Assembly (NCBI RefSeq): GCF_013003965.1
Contig: NZ_CP053069.1
Location: 2,635,419-2,699,418, forward strand
Direction of reading: 5' to 3'
From: Usitatibacter rugosus
GTDB taxonomy: Bacteria > Pseudomonadota > Gammaproteobacteria > Burkholderiales > Usitatibacteraceae
Length of the DNA: 64,000 nt
Shown here: one piece after another, positions 18,021 through 27,824 of the stretch
Layout of the letters: every line of letters starts with the position of its first letter
How positions within the stretch are numbered: position 1 is the first letter of the stretch
Translations under genes and position numbers: made by a program
Notes under the pieces: model-generated
Seen by the model: only the letters and a program-made list of their open reading frames with translations
Told to the model about the DNA's origin: nothing
The model's database searches: none

Positions 18021-18926
18021 ATGCATCGCCACATCCACGCCGCCGCCGCGGCCGCGCTCTGCGCTTTCATGGCCATTCCGGCCATGGCGCAGGATCTCAC
18101 CGGCACCCTGAAGAAGATCAAGGACTCCGGCACCATCACCCTCGGCCACCGCGAGACCTCCGTGCCCTTCTCCTTCCTGGACGAGAAGCAGCAGCCCATC
18201 GGCTACTCGATGGACATCTGCGCCGCGATCGTCGAGGAAGTGAAGAAAGAGCTGAACCTGCCGACCCTCACCGTGAAGTACAACCCGGTCACGTCGCAGA
18301 CGCGCATCCCGCTCATGGCCAACGGCACCATCGACCTCGAGTGCGGCTCCACCACGAACAACCTCACGCGCCAGAAGCAGGTCGCGTTCGCGCCGGTCAC
18401 GTTCATCACCGGCACCAAGCTGCTGGTGAAGAAGTCCGCGAAGATCAAGACGTACAAGGACCTCAAGAACAAGACGGTCGTCGTGACGCAGGGCACGACC
18501 AACGAGCGGATCATCAAGGCCCTCTCCGACAAGGAGAACCTGAACATCAAGTTCCTCAACGCCAAGGACCACGCCGAGAGCTTCCTCACGGTCGAGTCCG
18601 GCCGCGCCGCCGCGTTCTCGATGGACGACATCCTGCTCTACGGCCTGATCGGCACCGCGAAGAACCCGAAGGACTTCGAGGTCGTCGGCGACTACCTCTC
18701 GTACGACCCGTACGGGATGATGTTCCGCAACAACGACGATGCGTTCGGTGTCGTCGTGCGCCGCGCCGTCGCCCGCTTCTTCGGCGAGCCGGGCCTGTGC
18801 AACGGCCCGATCAAGACCGTCTACAAGAAGTGGTTCGTCGACAAGCTGGCATCCGGCCAGACGATGGGCGTGCCGATGAGCCCGCTGCTCGAGGCCGTCT
18901 GCCGCACGAACGCACTTCCGGACTGA
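18021..18926 (+). CDS. gltI: Glutamate/aspartate ABC transporter substrate-binding protein
   Basis: 301 residues with a signal peptide cleaved near AMAQD (about residue 25). This is the periplasmic binding protein family 3 fold. Motifs match GltI: SGTITLGHRETSVPFSF at the N-terminus, GYSMDICAAIV, ECGSTTNN, and FMTG-like FITGTKLLV. It captures glutamate/aspartate in the periplasm and delivers it to GltJK. The start ATG has a strong purine-rich ribosome site. It is followed by a hairpin before gltJ, which would let the binding protein be made in excess of the permease. Confidence 0.95.
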   Translation: MHRHIHAAAAAALCAFMAIPAMAQDLTGTLKKIKDSGTITLGHRETSVPFSFLDEKQQPIGYSMDICAAIVEEVKKELNLPTLTVKYNPVTSQTRIPLMANGTIDLECGSTTNNLTRQKQVAFAPVTFITGTKLLVKKSAKIKTYKDLKNKTVVVTQGTTNERIIKALSDKENLNIKFLNAKDHAESFLTVESGRAAAFSMDDILLYGLIGTAKNPKDFEVVGDYLSYDPYGMMFRNNDDAFGVVVRRAVARFFGEPGLCNGPIKTVYKKWFVDKLASGQTMGVPMSPLLEAVCRTNALPD

Positions 18927-18941
18927 TGTCCTGACCGACCG

Positions 18942-18959
18942 GGGGAGCGAAAGCTCCCC
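18942..18959 (+). terminator. Intercistronic hairpin between gltI and gltJ
   Basis: Perfect 7-bp stem GGGGAGC / GCTCCCC closed by a GAAA tetraloop, followed by TCGCTTCTTT. The weak U-run suggests partial termination or mRNA 3'-end stabilisation rather than full stop. Such hairpins are common after binding-protein genes and raise their output over the permease genes. Confidence 0.65.
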
Positions 18960-18979
18960 TCGCTTCTTTAGAGCCCGCC

Positions 18980-19744
18980 ATGGACTGGAAGGTCTTCCTG
19001 GAGCAGGCCCCCTCGGGGGGCATGACGTACCTGGGCTGGCTCGCGTCCGGCACGATGTGGACGCTGCTGGTCTCGATCTTCGCGTGGATCATCGCCTTCA
19101 GCCTGGGCTCGGTGCTGGGCGTGATGCGCACCACGCCGCTCGCGCTGCCGCGCACCATCGCCACGACGTACGTCGAGATCTTCCGCAACGTCCCGCTGCT
19201 GGTGCAGATGTTCCTCTGGTACTTCGTGATGCCGGAGCTGGTGCCCAAGGCGCTGGGCGACTACCTCAAGCAGGACCTTCCCAACCTCGTGGAGCTGCCG
19301 TTCGCGCAGTTCTCGATGTGGGAATTCACCGCCGCGGTCCTGTGCCTCGGCCTCTATACCGCCTCGCGCGTCGCCGAACAGGTTCGCGCCGGCATCCTTT
19401 CGCTGCCCCGCGGCCAGACCAACGCCGGCCTCGCGATGGGCTTCACGCTGCCGCAGGTCTACCGCTTCGTGCTGGTGCCGATGGCCTTCCGCATCATCAT
19501 CCCGCCGATGACGAGCGAGTTCCTCACCATCTTCAAGAACTCCTCCACGGCGCTCACCATCGGCGTGATCGAGCTCACGGCGCAGAGCCGGCAGATCTCC
19601 GAGTACACGTTCAAGACCTTCGAGGCCTTCACCGCGGCCACGTTGATCTACGTCGCGATCACCCTCACCGTGATCTTCCTCATGCGCTGGCTCGAGAAGA
19701 GCGTGGCGGTTCCGGGCTACATCTCCCAGGCGGCGGGGCACTGA
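18980..19744 (+). CDS. gltJ: Glutamate/aspartate ABC transporter permease GltJ
   Basis: 254 residues, an inner-membrane permease of the HisM/GlnP family. Several hydrophobic helices are evident (TMWTLLVSIFAWIIAFSLGSVLGV; VPLLVQMFLWYFVMPEL; ATLIYVAITLTVIFLM). The EAA loop contacting the ATPase is seen as AGILSLPRGQTNAGLAMGF. It forms a heterodimer with GltK. Its TGA overlaps the gltK ATG (ATG starts on the last base of the stop), so the two are translated together. Confidence 0.94.
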   Translation: MDWKVFLEQAPSGGMTYLGWLASGTMWTLLVSIFAWIIAFSLGSVLGVMRTTPLALPRTIATTYVEIFRNVPLLVQMFLWYFVMPELVPKALGDYLKQDLPNLVELPFAQFSMWEFTAAVLCLGLYTASRVAEQVRAGILSLPRGQTNAGLAMGFTLPQVYRFVLVPMAFRIIIPPMTSEFLTIFKNSSTALTIGVIELTAQSRQISEYTFKTFEAFTAATLIYVAITLTVIFLMRWLEKSVAVPGYISQAAGH

Positions 19745-20424
19745 TGGATTTCGACTGGAACGTCATCTGGAAGAACCGCGAGGTGCTGGTGAGCGGCATG
19801 ATGCTGTCGCTCAAGCTCTTCGCGATCGCGCTCACCGGGGGCATCTTCTTCGGCACGCTGCTCGCGATGGCGCGCTTGTCGTCGTGGAAGGTGCTCTCCT
19901 ACCCCGCCGCGGGCTTCGTGAATTTGATCCGGTCGATCCCCTTCATCATGGCGATCTTCTGGTTCTACTTCCTCACGCCGATGCTGGTGCAGAAGATGAC
20001 CGGCCAGCAGGGCGAGGCCGTGGGACCGTTCACCTCCGCGATCGTGGCCTTCATCATGGTCGAGAGCGCGTACTACTCCGAGATCATCCGCGCCGGCATC
20101 CAGTCGATCCCGCGCGGCCAGCCGTGGGCCGCCTACGCGCTCGGCATGAACTACTGGCAGGCGATGGGCACCGTGGTGCTGCCCCAGGCCTTCCGCAACA
20201 TGATCCCGATCATGCTCACGCAGGCGATCATCCTTTTCCAGGACACCTCGCTCGTGTACGTGGTCGGCTTGAAGGACTTCCTCGGCGCCGCGAGCAAGGC
20301 GGGCCAGCTTTCCGGGCGCATCGTGGAGCTCTACATCTTCGTGGCGTTCGTGTTCTTCATCATTTGCTTCGGGGCCTCGTGGGCCGTGAAGAAGCTCCAG
20401 GCGAAGTACGCCATCGTTCGATAG
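19744..20424 (+). CDS. gltK: Glutamate/aspartate ABC transporter permease GltK
   Basis: 226 residues, partner permease of GltJ. Membrane helices include LVSGMMLSLKLFAIALTGGIFFGTLLA, SIPFIMAIFWFYFLTPMLV and IFVAFVFFIICFGASWAV. The EAA loop AGIQSIPRGQPWAAYALGM is present and VYVVGLKDFLGAA is typical for GltK. The start is ATG 19744, overlapping the gltJ stop. It is followed 9 bp later by gltL. Confidence 0.94.
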   Translation: MDFDWNVIWKNREVLVSGMMLSLKLFAIALTGGIFFGTLLAMARLSSWKVLSYPAAGFVNLIRSIPFIMAIFWFYFLTPMLVQKMTGQQGEAVGPFTSAIVAFIMVESAYYSEIIRAGIQSIPRGQPWAAYALGMNYWQAMGTVVLPQAFRNMIPIMLTQAIILFQDTSLVYVVGLKDFLGAASKAGQLSGRIVELYIFVAFVFFIICFGASWAVKKLQAKYAIVR

Positions 20425-20433
20425 GACAATCGC

Positions 20434-21168
<735 letters not shown>

Positions 21169-21169
21169 C

Positions 21170-21215
21170 CCCAAACTGCCGATTTGGGCGATTTTCGGCA
21201 CTCCTTGCCGAAAAT
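21170..21215 (+). terminator. Two consecutive hairpins after gltL
   Basis: The first hairpin is CCCAAA / TTTGGG (21170-21188, 7-nt loop). The second is a perfect 10-bp stem ATTTTCGGCA / TGCCGAAAAT (21191-21215) with loop CTCCT. Neither is followed by a long U-run, so factor-independent termination is uncertain, but they sit exactly at the operon end. Confidence 0.5.
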
Positions 21216-21277
21216 GGGCTGAGGAATCCTGCCCAAGCCATTGACGAAACGGGTTTTTCCCCCGAAACTCCCTATCC

Positions 21278-22396
21278 ATGAATCGCCTGACGGCCATCGG
21301 CCTGGCTTCTCTCGTTGCTTGGGGCGTTTTGATCGCCACCAAGTACGCGGGTTTTGCGCCTGCATCCGCAGGTGACCGGGCGCCTGCGCGCGTCACGGCC
21401 ACCGAGGGCAAGCTCACGGTCGGCGAATCTGCCGTGCTCCCCGTCGTCGCCGAGCCTCGTGCCGCCGCCTCCATCGCTTCGGCCAATCGCATCCAGACCG
21501 TCAAGGCCTCCGCCGCGTCGCTCGAGTTCCGCGCCGCCACGGACCTCAAGGCCTACGCGGACCAACTCCTGTCGCGCCGCGCCACGCTCAACGCCGACGA
21601 GCGCTACCACCTCGCCAAGACGCTCGAGGAGTGCCAGTTCGTCGCCTCGATGAACGAGGACCTCATCGCCTACGCCGCCAAGCAGCGCCGCCTGTTCCTG
21701 GCCGGCCTGCCCGCGGGAGACGCGCTCAACGGCAAGCGCATCGCCGCCTTCGAGGCCAGCGACAACACGCAGCGCTGCGCCCGCTTCCAGGGCACGAAGA
21801 TCGCCGCCAAGGACATCGAGTCGCTGTACGCCGATGCCGCCCAGCAAGGCGACCCGCGCGCCCAGGCCCGCATGTTCGTGGCCGACTTGAACAAGCACAA
21901 CAACGGCGTGCCCGGCAGCTCCAAGCCGCCCGGCGACACCAGCGCGGGCCAGCGCGTCGACGGCTCCTCGGAGCTGAACGTGCTGATCGGCCTGCTCGAG
22001 ACGCACGACCCCGAGGCCGTGGTGACGGTGGGCCAGGTGCTCTCCACCATGGCCACCACGCAGCAGATCCGCATCGGCCCCGACGGCGAAATGGCGGAAC
22101 CCAACGCCTTCCTGGGCGCATTCCTGCTCGTGGCCTGCGATTACGGCCCCGACTGCCTCGCGCTCAACCGTGAAGCCCTCAATGCCTGCGCCTACGCCGG
22201 CTACTGCGATGCGCGCACGTACGAGGACCTCTACCAGAACTTCCTCGCCTCGCCCTTCGCGTACGCGCAGGCCATGCGCTATCGCAGCATCATCCACGAC
22301 GCCATCGCGACGCGGAACTGGGCGCTGATCGGCCTCACGCAGAAATCCGGGCCCTTCCGGGCGCAAGCCCAGAACGTCGCCACCGCCAAGCCGTAG
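21278..22396 (+). CDS. Hypothetical protein with N-terminal membrane anchor and helical repeat
   Basis: 372 residues. A short basic start (MNRLTA) and hydrophobic stretch (IGLASLVAWGVLIATKY) indicate a signal anchor or signal peptide. The middle contains a Sel1-like turn (SLYADAAQQGDPRAQARMF). Cysteines are scattered in the C-terminal half (VACDYGPDCL, NACAYAGYCD), which could form disulfides in the periplasm. No catalytic motif or known family is recognised. It lies between gltL and the convergent deacetylase gene, 15 bp from the latter's end. Confidence 0.75.
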   Translation: MNRLTAIGLASLVAWGVLIATKYAGFAPASAGDRAPARVTATEGKLTVGESAVLPVVAEPRAAASIASANRIQTVKASAASLEFRAATDLKAYADQLLSRRATLNADERYHLAKTLEECQFVASMNEDLIAYAAKQRRLFLAGLPAGDALNGKRIAAFEASDNTQRCARFQGTKIAAKDIESLYADAAQQGDPRAQARMFVADLNKHNNGVPGSSKPPGDTSAGQRVDGSSELNVLIGLLETHDPEAVVTVGQVLSTMATTQQIRIGPDGEMAEPNAFLGAFLLVACDYGPDCLALNREALNACAYAGYCDARTYEDLYQNFLASPFAYAQAMRYRSIIHDAIATRNWALIGLTQKSGPFRAQAQNVATAKP

Positions 22397-22411
22397 CGGA
22401 TTCGCCCGGCT

Positions 22412-23335
22412 TCAGTGGGCGACGAGCACCTCGAGGTGCTCAACCACGCACCGCCCCAAAGCCACCGTGTTGTAGCCGCCCTCCAGCGTGGAGACCACGC
22501 GGCCTTGCGCGTGGCGGTTTGCGACCTCCACGAGGCGCTCGGTGACCCAGCGGTAGTCCTCGTCCTCGAGGTTCAGGTACGCGAGCGGATCCTCGCGATG
22601 GGCATCGAAGCCGGCCGAGACGAAGATGAGCTGGGGGTTGAAGCGATCCAGTGCGGGGATCCACACCTCTTCCACGGCCTGGCGGAAGCCTTCGCCATCG
22701 GTCATCGCCGGCAGCGGCACGTTGATGATGTGCTCGTTGCCGGATTCGGCGCCGCAGTGCGGATAGTAGGGATGCTGGAAGGTGGAGCACAGCATCACTC
22801 GCGGATCTTCGTGGAAAGCGTCTTCGGTGCCGTTGCCGTGGTGGACGTCGAAGTCCAGCACCGCGACGCGCTCCAGCCCGTGCGCCTCGAGCGCGTGGGC
22901 GGCGCCGATGGCGACGTTGTTGAAGAGGCAGAAGCCCATCGGCCGCTCGGGCGTGGCGTGGTGGCCCGGCGGACGCACGGCGCAGAAGGCGCTCTTCACC
23001 TCGCCCGACATCACGAGGTCCGTGCCGCGGACGACCGCACCCGCCGCATGCAGCGCGGCCGAGAGGGACTTGGGATTCATCGAGGTGTCCGGATCCAGGT
23101 AGGCGTAGGACGCCTGGGGCGACGCGTCGAAGATCAGGTCGACGTGGTCCGGGTGATGGATGCGCAGCAGCTGCTCGCGGGTGGCTTCGGGGGCGCGCTC
23201 GATGCGCAGCTTCGGTGCCAGGCCCGCGCCTTCGATGGCCGCGAGGACGGCGCGAAGGCGCTCCGGGGATTCCGGGTGATGGTCCCCCATCTCGTGGAGG
23301 ACGCAATCGGGGTGGGTGAGGAGCGCGACTGCCAT
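22412..23335 (-). CDS. Histone-deacetylase-like amidohydrolase
   Basis: 307 residues, class II HDAC/acetylpolyamine amidohydrolase family. The active-site signature is complete: RPPGHHATPERPMGFCLFNN (tandem His of the charge relay), LDFDVHHGNGTED (zinc-binding Asp and His), CSTFQHPYYP, and a second zinc Asp in FVSAGFDAHREDP. The family deacetylates acetyl-lysine or acetylpolyamines in the cytoplasm; the bacterial substrate is unknown here. The ATG at 23335 directly precedes HPDCVLHEMG. It follows the small secreted protein gene by 10 bp on the same strand. Confidence 0.92.
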   Translation of the reverse strand: MAVALLTHPDCVLHEMGDHHPESPERLRAVLAAIEGAGLAPKLRIERAPEATREQLLRIHHPDHVDLIFDASPQASYAYLDPDTSMNPKSLSAALHAAGAVVRGTDLVMSGEVKSAFCAVRPPGHHATPERPMGFCLFNNVAIGAAHALEAHGLERVAVLDFDVHHGNGTEDAFHEDPRVMLCSTFQHPYYPHCGAESGNEHIINVPLPAMTDGEGFRQAVEEVWIPALDRFNPQLIFVSAGFDAHREDPLAYLNLEDEDYRWVTERLVEVANRHAQGRVVSTLEGGYNTVALGRCVVEHLEVLVAH

Positions 23336-23345
23336 GCGCCCCGCG

Positions 23346-23843
23346 TCAGAAAATCTGGCGCGTGATGTTCTTCACGCCGCTGGCCGCGGGCAGGCCGAAG
23401 GCCGGGGTGCCGGGCGTGTTGTTGCCCTGGATGCTGTACGTGAACGTGCCGTTGTTGATGTCGGTGAAGTTGAACGTGAACGTGCCGACCTCGTTGTTGA
23501 CCGTGTTGGTGCCGGACTGGAAGAAAGGCACCCCGCTCGTGACATAGACGGCGCCCGTGAAACGGGTAGGCGAAGTCCACGTGCCGCCGGGCATGACGAT
23601 CCAGATCGGCCTGAAATCGGCGCCGTCGGCGGTGTTGGGCTCGGGGGTCAGCGGATCGTAGTGGTACAGCACCGCGAACGATTGATTGGACGGGTGCTGG
23701 ATGAAGCTGATGCCCCAGCCCGACTCGGCGGGCAGCCACCACATGTCGGTGTAGTTGGCGTTGGGGACGGCCTGCGCGGAGGCCTGGAGCGAGGCGGCAC
23801 AGGCGGCCGCGGCGAAGAAAAGACGCATCTTGGAAGGCTTCAT
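23346..23843 (-). CDS. Secreted single-domain WW/ESGWG protein
   Basis: 165 residues from ATG 23843, with a signal peptide cleaved near ASAQAV. The mature protein is one copy of the same domain found twice at the C-terminus of the adhesin-like protein at 1102-4542. Shared landmarks in order are YTDMWW, ESGWG, IWIVM, FTGA, VGTFTFNF, NGTFTYS and KNITRQIF. A GTG 12 nt upstream (23855) is an alternative start. The family has no name known to me; the role is probably extracellular. A TATAGT hexamer lies just upstream, so the mRNA leader may be very short. Confidence 0.75.
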   Translation of the reverse strand: MKPSKMRLFFAAAACAASLQASAQAVPNANYTDMWWLPAESGWGISFIQHPSNQSFAVLYHYDPLTPEPNTADGADFRPIWIVMPGGTWTSPTRFTGAVYVTSGVPFFQSGTNTVNNEVGTFTFNFTDINNGTFTYSIQGNNTPGTPAFGLPAASGVKNITRQIF

Positions 23844-23855
23844 CGGGAGTCCCAC

Positions 23856-23861
23856 TATAAT
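23856..23861 (+). promoter_or_regulatory. Candidate -10 element for the moxR cluster
   Basis: A perfect TATAAT on the plus strand, 50 bp upstream of the moxR ATG. The best -35 candidate (TTGGAA, 23830-23835) is spaced 20 bp away, which is long. The overlapping minus-strand sequence TATAGT could serve the divergent secreted-protein gene. Confidence 0.4.
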
Positions 23862-23911
23862 CCAGTTAACGTTCCGACACGTATTTGGCTGACAGGTTTC
23901 CGCCCCCTTCC

Positions 23912-24850
23912 ATGCTGCTCGATTCCCGCAAGCAACTCGCCGATCCCATCGAGGAAGTCATCGCCCGCGCCGGCCAGGTCATCCTCGGCAAGGAGGGGCA
24001 GATCCGCCTCGCGATGGCGTGCATCCTCGCTCGCGGCCACCTGCTGATCGAGGACGTTCCCGGCGTGGGCAAGACCACGCTCTCCCACGCGCTCGCCCGG
24101 CTGCTCGGCCTCGACTACCAGCGCATCCAATTTACGTCCGACATCCTCCCGGCGGATGTCATCGGCGTGTCGATCTTCGATCGCGACAGCTCCACCTTCC
24201 GCTTCCACCCGGGCCCGATCTTCGCGCAGATCATCCTCGCCGACGAGATCAACCGCGCGAGCCCCAAGGCGCAAAGCGCGCTATTGGAAGCGATGGAGGA
24301 GCACCAGGTGACCGCCGAGGGCGAGACGCGGCGCCTGCCCGAGCCCTTCTTCGTCATCGCGACACAAAATCCGCTGCACCAGGTGGGCACGTTCCCGCTG
24401 CCCGAGTCGCAGCTCGACCGCTTCCTCATGCGCATCCACCTGGGCTACCCCGATGCCAAGGCCGAGCGCGCGCTGCTGATGGGGGAAGAGCGGCGCGACA
24501 TGATCCAGCACCTCCAGCCGGCGATGACGGCCGCGCAGCTCCTCGAGCTGCAGGCCGCGGTGCCACAGGTGCAGGTGTCCGAGGCGCTCCTCGACTACGC
24601 CCAGGCCCTCATCAACCACACGCGCCACTCGCCGCGCTATGCGCAGGGCCTCTCGCCGCGCGCCGGCCTCGCCCTGCTTCGCGCCGCGCAGGCGTGGGCG
24701 ATGATGAAGGGCCGCAGGCAAGTGCTGCCCGAGGACGTGCAGGCCATCCTGCCCTCGGTCGTCGGGCACCGCGTGCACGGCAGCGCCGAGGCGGCCAAGG
24801 GCGGGTTCGACGCCGCGCGAGACCTGCTGACGGGCGTCGCGATCCCTTGA
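23912..24850 (+). CDS. MoxR-family AAA+ ATPase
   Basis: 312 residues from ATG 23912; an in-frame TTG at 23885 is less likely. Walker A is DVPGVGKTTL, the MoxR segment is RIQFTSDILPADVIG, Walker B is IILADEINRASPKAQSALLEAMEE and sensor I is FFVIATQNP. MoxR ATPases act as chaperones for partner proteins, usually with a DUF58/VWA protein and a transglutaminase. That partner pair follows directly here. The lid domain has SPRAGLALLRAAQAWA. Cytoplasmic. Confidence 0.95.
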   Translation: MLLDSRKQLADPIEEVIARAGQVILGKEGQIRLAMACILARGHLLIEDVPGVGKTTLSHALARLLGLDYQRIQFTSDILPADVIGVSIFDRDSSTFRFHPGPIFAQIILADEINRASPKAQSALLEAMEEHQVTAEGETRRLPEPFFVIATQNPLHQVGTFPLPESQLDRFLMRIHLGYPDAKAERALLMGEERRDMIQHLQPAMTAAQLLELQAAVPQVQVSEALLDYAQALINHTRHSPRYAQGLSPRAGLALLRAAQAWAMMKGRRQVLPEDVQAILPSVVGHRVHGSAEAAKGGFDAARDLLTGVAIP

Positions 24851-24857
24851 ACGGGTG

Positions 24858-25817
24858 ATGTTCGCGAACATCCGCCAGTCGGTCGCCGACTGGATCTTCC
24901 GCGCCGCCGTTCCCGAGGCGCCGCCGGTCACGCTGGTCCAGCGGCGCATCTTCATCCTGCCCACGCGGCAGGGCTACTTCTTCGCCTTCACGCTGCTGCT
25001 CCTGCTGATGGCGTCGATCAACTACACGCTCTCGCTGGGCTTCCTGCTCACGTTCCTGCTGGCGGCGATGGGCGGCGTGGCAATGCTGCACACCTGGCGC
25101 AACCTCGCGCACCTCAAGCTTCGCCCCGGGCATTGCCCGCCGGTCTTCGCGGGCGAGACCGCGCACTTCGGCGTCACCATCGAGACGCCTTCGCGCACGC
25201 GCTTCGCCGTCGCCATTCGCCGCCGCGATGCGGAGCCCAGCTACGCGGACGTGGAGCTCGGCAACGTCGCCGTCGTGTCGCTGCCTTCGGCGGCGGTGCG
25301 GCGCGGGCGCGTCGCCTGCGGCCGCCTGGAGATCTTCACGCGCTATCCGGTGGGGCTTTTCCACGCGTGGTCGTACTTCGACTTCGGCCTGCAGGTCATC
25401 GTCTACCCGCAGCCGGATGCCTCCGCCGGCGCCCCGCCCACGCAATCGCACGGTGAGGCCGAGGAAGGGATCCCCGTTCCGGGCGACGACGAATTCAACC
25501 AGCTGCGCCCGTATCACGCCGGCGATCCGCCGCGGCAGATCGCGTGGAAGGCGCTGGCACGCGGCCAGGGGCTGCTCACGAAGGAGTTCAACGCCACCGC
25601 CTCCTCGGAGATGTGGTTCGACTGGAACGACGCCCGCGCCCTCGACCCGGAGTCGCGCCTGTCGGTGCTGTGTCATTGGGTGCTCGAGGCCGAGCGCATG
25701 GGCCAGAGCTACGGCCTGCGGCTGCCGGGAACCTCGATCGAGCCGGGCCGGGGCGACGCCCACCGCACGCGCTGCCTCAACGCGCTCGCCCTCCACGGCG
25801 ACCCGAAGCCGCAATGA
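24858..25817 (+). CDS. DUF58-domain membrane protein
   Basis: 319 residues. Two hydrophobic stretches near the start (GYFFAFTLLLLLMASINY; LSLGFLLTFLLAAMGGVAML) make a membrane hairpin. The C-terminal soluble part carries the DUF58 signature FNQLRPYHAGDPPRQIAWKALARGQGLLTKEF. A start at GTG 24855 or ATG 24858 differs by one codon. The gene overlaps tgpA by ATGA. In the moxR-DUF58-tgpA arrangement this protein is thought to be a MoxR partner; its biochemical activity is unknown. Confidence 0.92.
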   Translation: MFANIRQSVADWIFRAAVPEAPPVTLVQRRIFILPTRQGYFFAFTLLLLLMASINYTLSLGFLLTFLLAAMGGVAMLHTWRNLAHLKLRPGHCPPVFAGETAHFGVTIETPSRTRFAVAIRRRDAEPSYADVELGNVAVVSLPSAAVRRGRVACGRLEIFTRYPVGLFHAWSYFDFGLQVIVYPQPDASAGAPPTQSHGEAEEGIPVPGDDEFNQLRPYHAGDPPRQIAWKALARGQGLLTKEFNATASSEMWFDWNDARALDPESRLSVLCHWVLEAERMGQSYGLRLPGTSIEPGRGDAHRTRCLNALALHGDPKPQ

Positions 25818-27802
25818 GCGCCCTCGCCCCGCCCGCGGCCCTGCGCGCCCTCGACATCCGCAACGTCTTCTGGCTGCTGGCCGCGATGGCGTTCGTGATC
25901 GCGCCCCACCTGCTGCGCGTACCCGCGTGGGTCGGCATCTTCTTCGCGGCGATCATCGCGTGGCGCGGATGGATCTCGATCTCCGCGCAGCGCTTCCCGC
26001 CGCGCTGGTTCACCACCGTGCTCACCTTCGGCGCCTCGGTCGCCGTGTTCTTCGCCTACGGGCGCATCGTCGGCCGCGACGCGGGCGTGACGCTGCTCAT
26101 CGTGATGGCGGCGATGAAGCTGCTCGAGATGCGCACGCAGCGCGAGGTGATCCTCTGCATCTACCTGGGCTTCTTCCTGGTGATGACGAACTTCCTCTTC
26201 TCGCAGTCGATCCCGCTCGGCATCTACCTGCTGGCGTGCGTGTGGCTCTTCGTGGCCACGCTCGTGGGGTTCCAGCGCATCGGGGCCACGCCCACCGTGC
26301 GCGAGCGCCTCGTGCCCGCGGGCCTGCTGCTGCTGCAGGCCTTGCCGCTGATGGCCGCGTTCTTCCTGCTCTTCCCGCGCGTGCAGGGGCCGCTGTGGGC
26401 GTTGCCGCAGGACGCGCGAGCGGGAATGACGGGGCTCTCGGAGACCATGACCCCGGGCAACATCTCCAAGTTGATCCAGTCGGATTCCCTCGCGTTTCGC
26501 GTGCAGTTCGAGGACAAGATCCCGGCGTACGGAACGCTCTACTGGCGCGGGCCGGTGCTCTGGGGCTTCGATGGCTCGACGTGGCGGGCGAACGAGAGCG
26601 CGCCGCTTCGCAACGCCCCATACGAGAAGGCCGAGCGGCCGGTGCGCTACGCGGTGACGGTCGAGCCCACCGGCAAGCATTGGCTCTTCGCGCTCGACAT
26701 CCCCGGAAGCACGCTGCCGCCGGGCAGCACCATCCGCCACGACCTGCAGATCCGCTCGACGCGGCCCGTGGATACGCGCATCCGCTACGAGATGGTCTCG
26801 TACCTCGACTACGCGTACGACGAGAAATTCCCGCAGATGTGGCGCAACTACGCGCTCAGCCTCGGCGACGAGTCGCGCAACCCGCAGACCATCGCCCTCG
26901 GCCAGCAATGGCGCGCGGATCTCCGGGAGCCCGCGGCGATCGTGAATCGGGCCCTCACGATGTTCAACCGCGAGTTCACCTACACCCTCGAGCCGCCGCT
27001 GCTCGACGAGCGCAGCCCCTACGACGACTTCCTCTTCCAGACGAAGCGCGGGTTCTGCGAGCACTACGCCGGCAGCTTCGCGCTGCTGATGAGGGCCGCC
27101 GGCATCCCGGCGCGGATCGTGACCGGCTACCTCGGCGGCGACGTGAACCCGCTGAACCAGGAGCTCATCGTCCGCCAGGCCGATGCGCATGCGTGGGTCG
27201 AGCTGTGGCTCGAGGGTCGCGGGTGGATTCGCGTCGACCCCACGGGTGCCGTCTCGCCGCTGCGCGTCGAAGGCGGCATGGACGCGGCGCTCGGACCCAT
27301 CGGCGCGATGTCCTCGCTGATCGCCGCGGACAAGCTGGGCGTGCTCTCGCGCATGCGCTACGCCTGGCAGGTGGTGAACAGCGAGTGGGACCAATGGGTC
27401 GTCGGCTACAACGTCGACCGCCAGCGCCAGTTCCTCCAGCAGCTCGGCATGGGCGTGAACATCGACTGGCAGAAGCTGGCCCTGTGGCTTGGCGGCAGCA
27501 CGTTCGTGATCGGCGGACTCATCGCGTTGGGGTTGCTGCTGCGCGACCTTCCGCGCCGCGGCGATCCCTCGCTCGCCGCTTGGAAGCGCTTCTGCGCGAA
27601 GCTCGCCCGCATCGGCCTCGCACGGGCGCCGCACGAAGGTCCGGTCGATTTCACCGAACGCGTGGCCGGCACTCGCCCGGAGCTGGAGCGCGCGGCCCGC
27701 GAGATCACGGAGCGCTACGTCGAAGCGCGCTACGGCCGCGGTGCCAGCCCGGCGCAGCTGCGCGAGCTCTCGCGGCTCGTGCGCGCCTTCCGCGCCGCCT
27801 GA
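25814..27802 (+). CDS. tgpA: TgpA-type membrane transglutaminase-like protein
   Basis: 662 residues, near the 668 of Pseudomonas TgpA. The N-terminal part (about 10-190) has about six membrane helices (DUF3488). The large periplasmic loop contains the transglutaminase core with a complete triad: Cys415 in GFCEHYAGS, His459 in DAHAWVELW and Asp475 in RVDPTGAV. A further membrane segment (WLGGSTFVIGGLIALGLLL) precedes the cytoplasmic DUF4129 tail. TgpA has transglutaminase activity and is essential in P. aeruginosa; the natural substrate is not established. It starts at ATG 25814, translationally coupled to the DUF58 gene. Confidence 0.93.
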   Translation: MSALAPPAALRALDIRNVFWLLAAMAFVIAPHLLRVPAWVGIFFAAIIAWRGWISISAQRFPPRWFTTVLTFGASVAVFFAYGRIVGRDAGVTLLIVMAAMKLLEMRTQREVILCIYLGFFLVMTNFLFSQSIPLGIYLLACVWLFVATLVGFQRIGATPTVRERLVPAGLLLLQALPLMAAFFLLFPRVQGPLWALPQDARAGMTGLSETMTPGNISKLIQSDSLAFRVQFEDKIPAYGTLYWRGPVLWGFDGSTWRANESAPLRNAPYEKAERPVRYAVTVEPTGKHWLFALDIPGSTLPPGSTIRHDLQIRSTRPVDTRIRYEMVSYLDYAYDEKFPQMWRNYALSLGDESRNPQTIALGQQWRADLREPAAIVNRALTMFNREFTYTLEPPLLDERSPYDDFLFQTKRGFCEHYAGSFALLMRAAGIPARIVTGYLGGDVNPLNQELIVRQADAHAWVELWLEGRGWIRVDPTGAVSPLRVEGGMDAALGPIGAMSSLIAADKLGVLSRMRYAWQVVNSEWDQWVVGYNVDRQRQFLQQLGMGVNIDWQKLALWLGGSTFVIGGLIALGLLLRDLPRRGDPSLAAWKRFCAKLARIGLARAPHEGPVDFTERVAGTRPELERAAREITERYVEARYGRGASPAQLRELSRLVRAFRAA

Positions 27803-27824
27803 TCTTCGGCGAGAATCGCGCTCC

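Noticed and set aside
13247-18934. Several very long plus-strand frames opposite glutamate dehydrogenase
   Set aside because: They are typical high-GC antisense frames rich in Arg, His, Asp, Leu and Val, while the minus strand encodes a full-length known enzyme.
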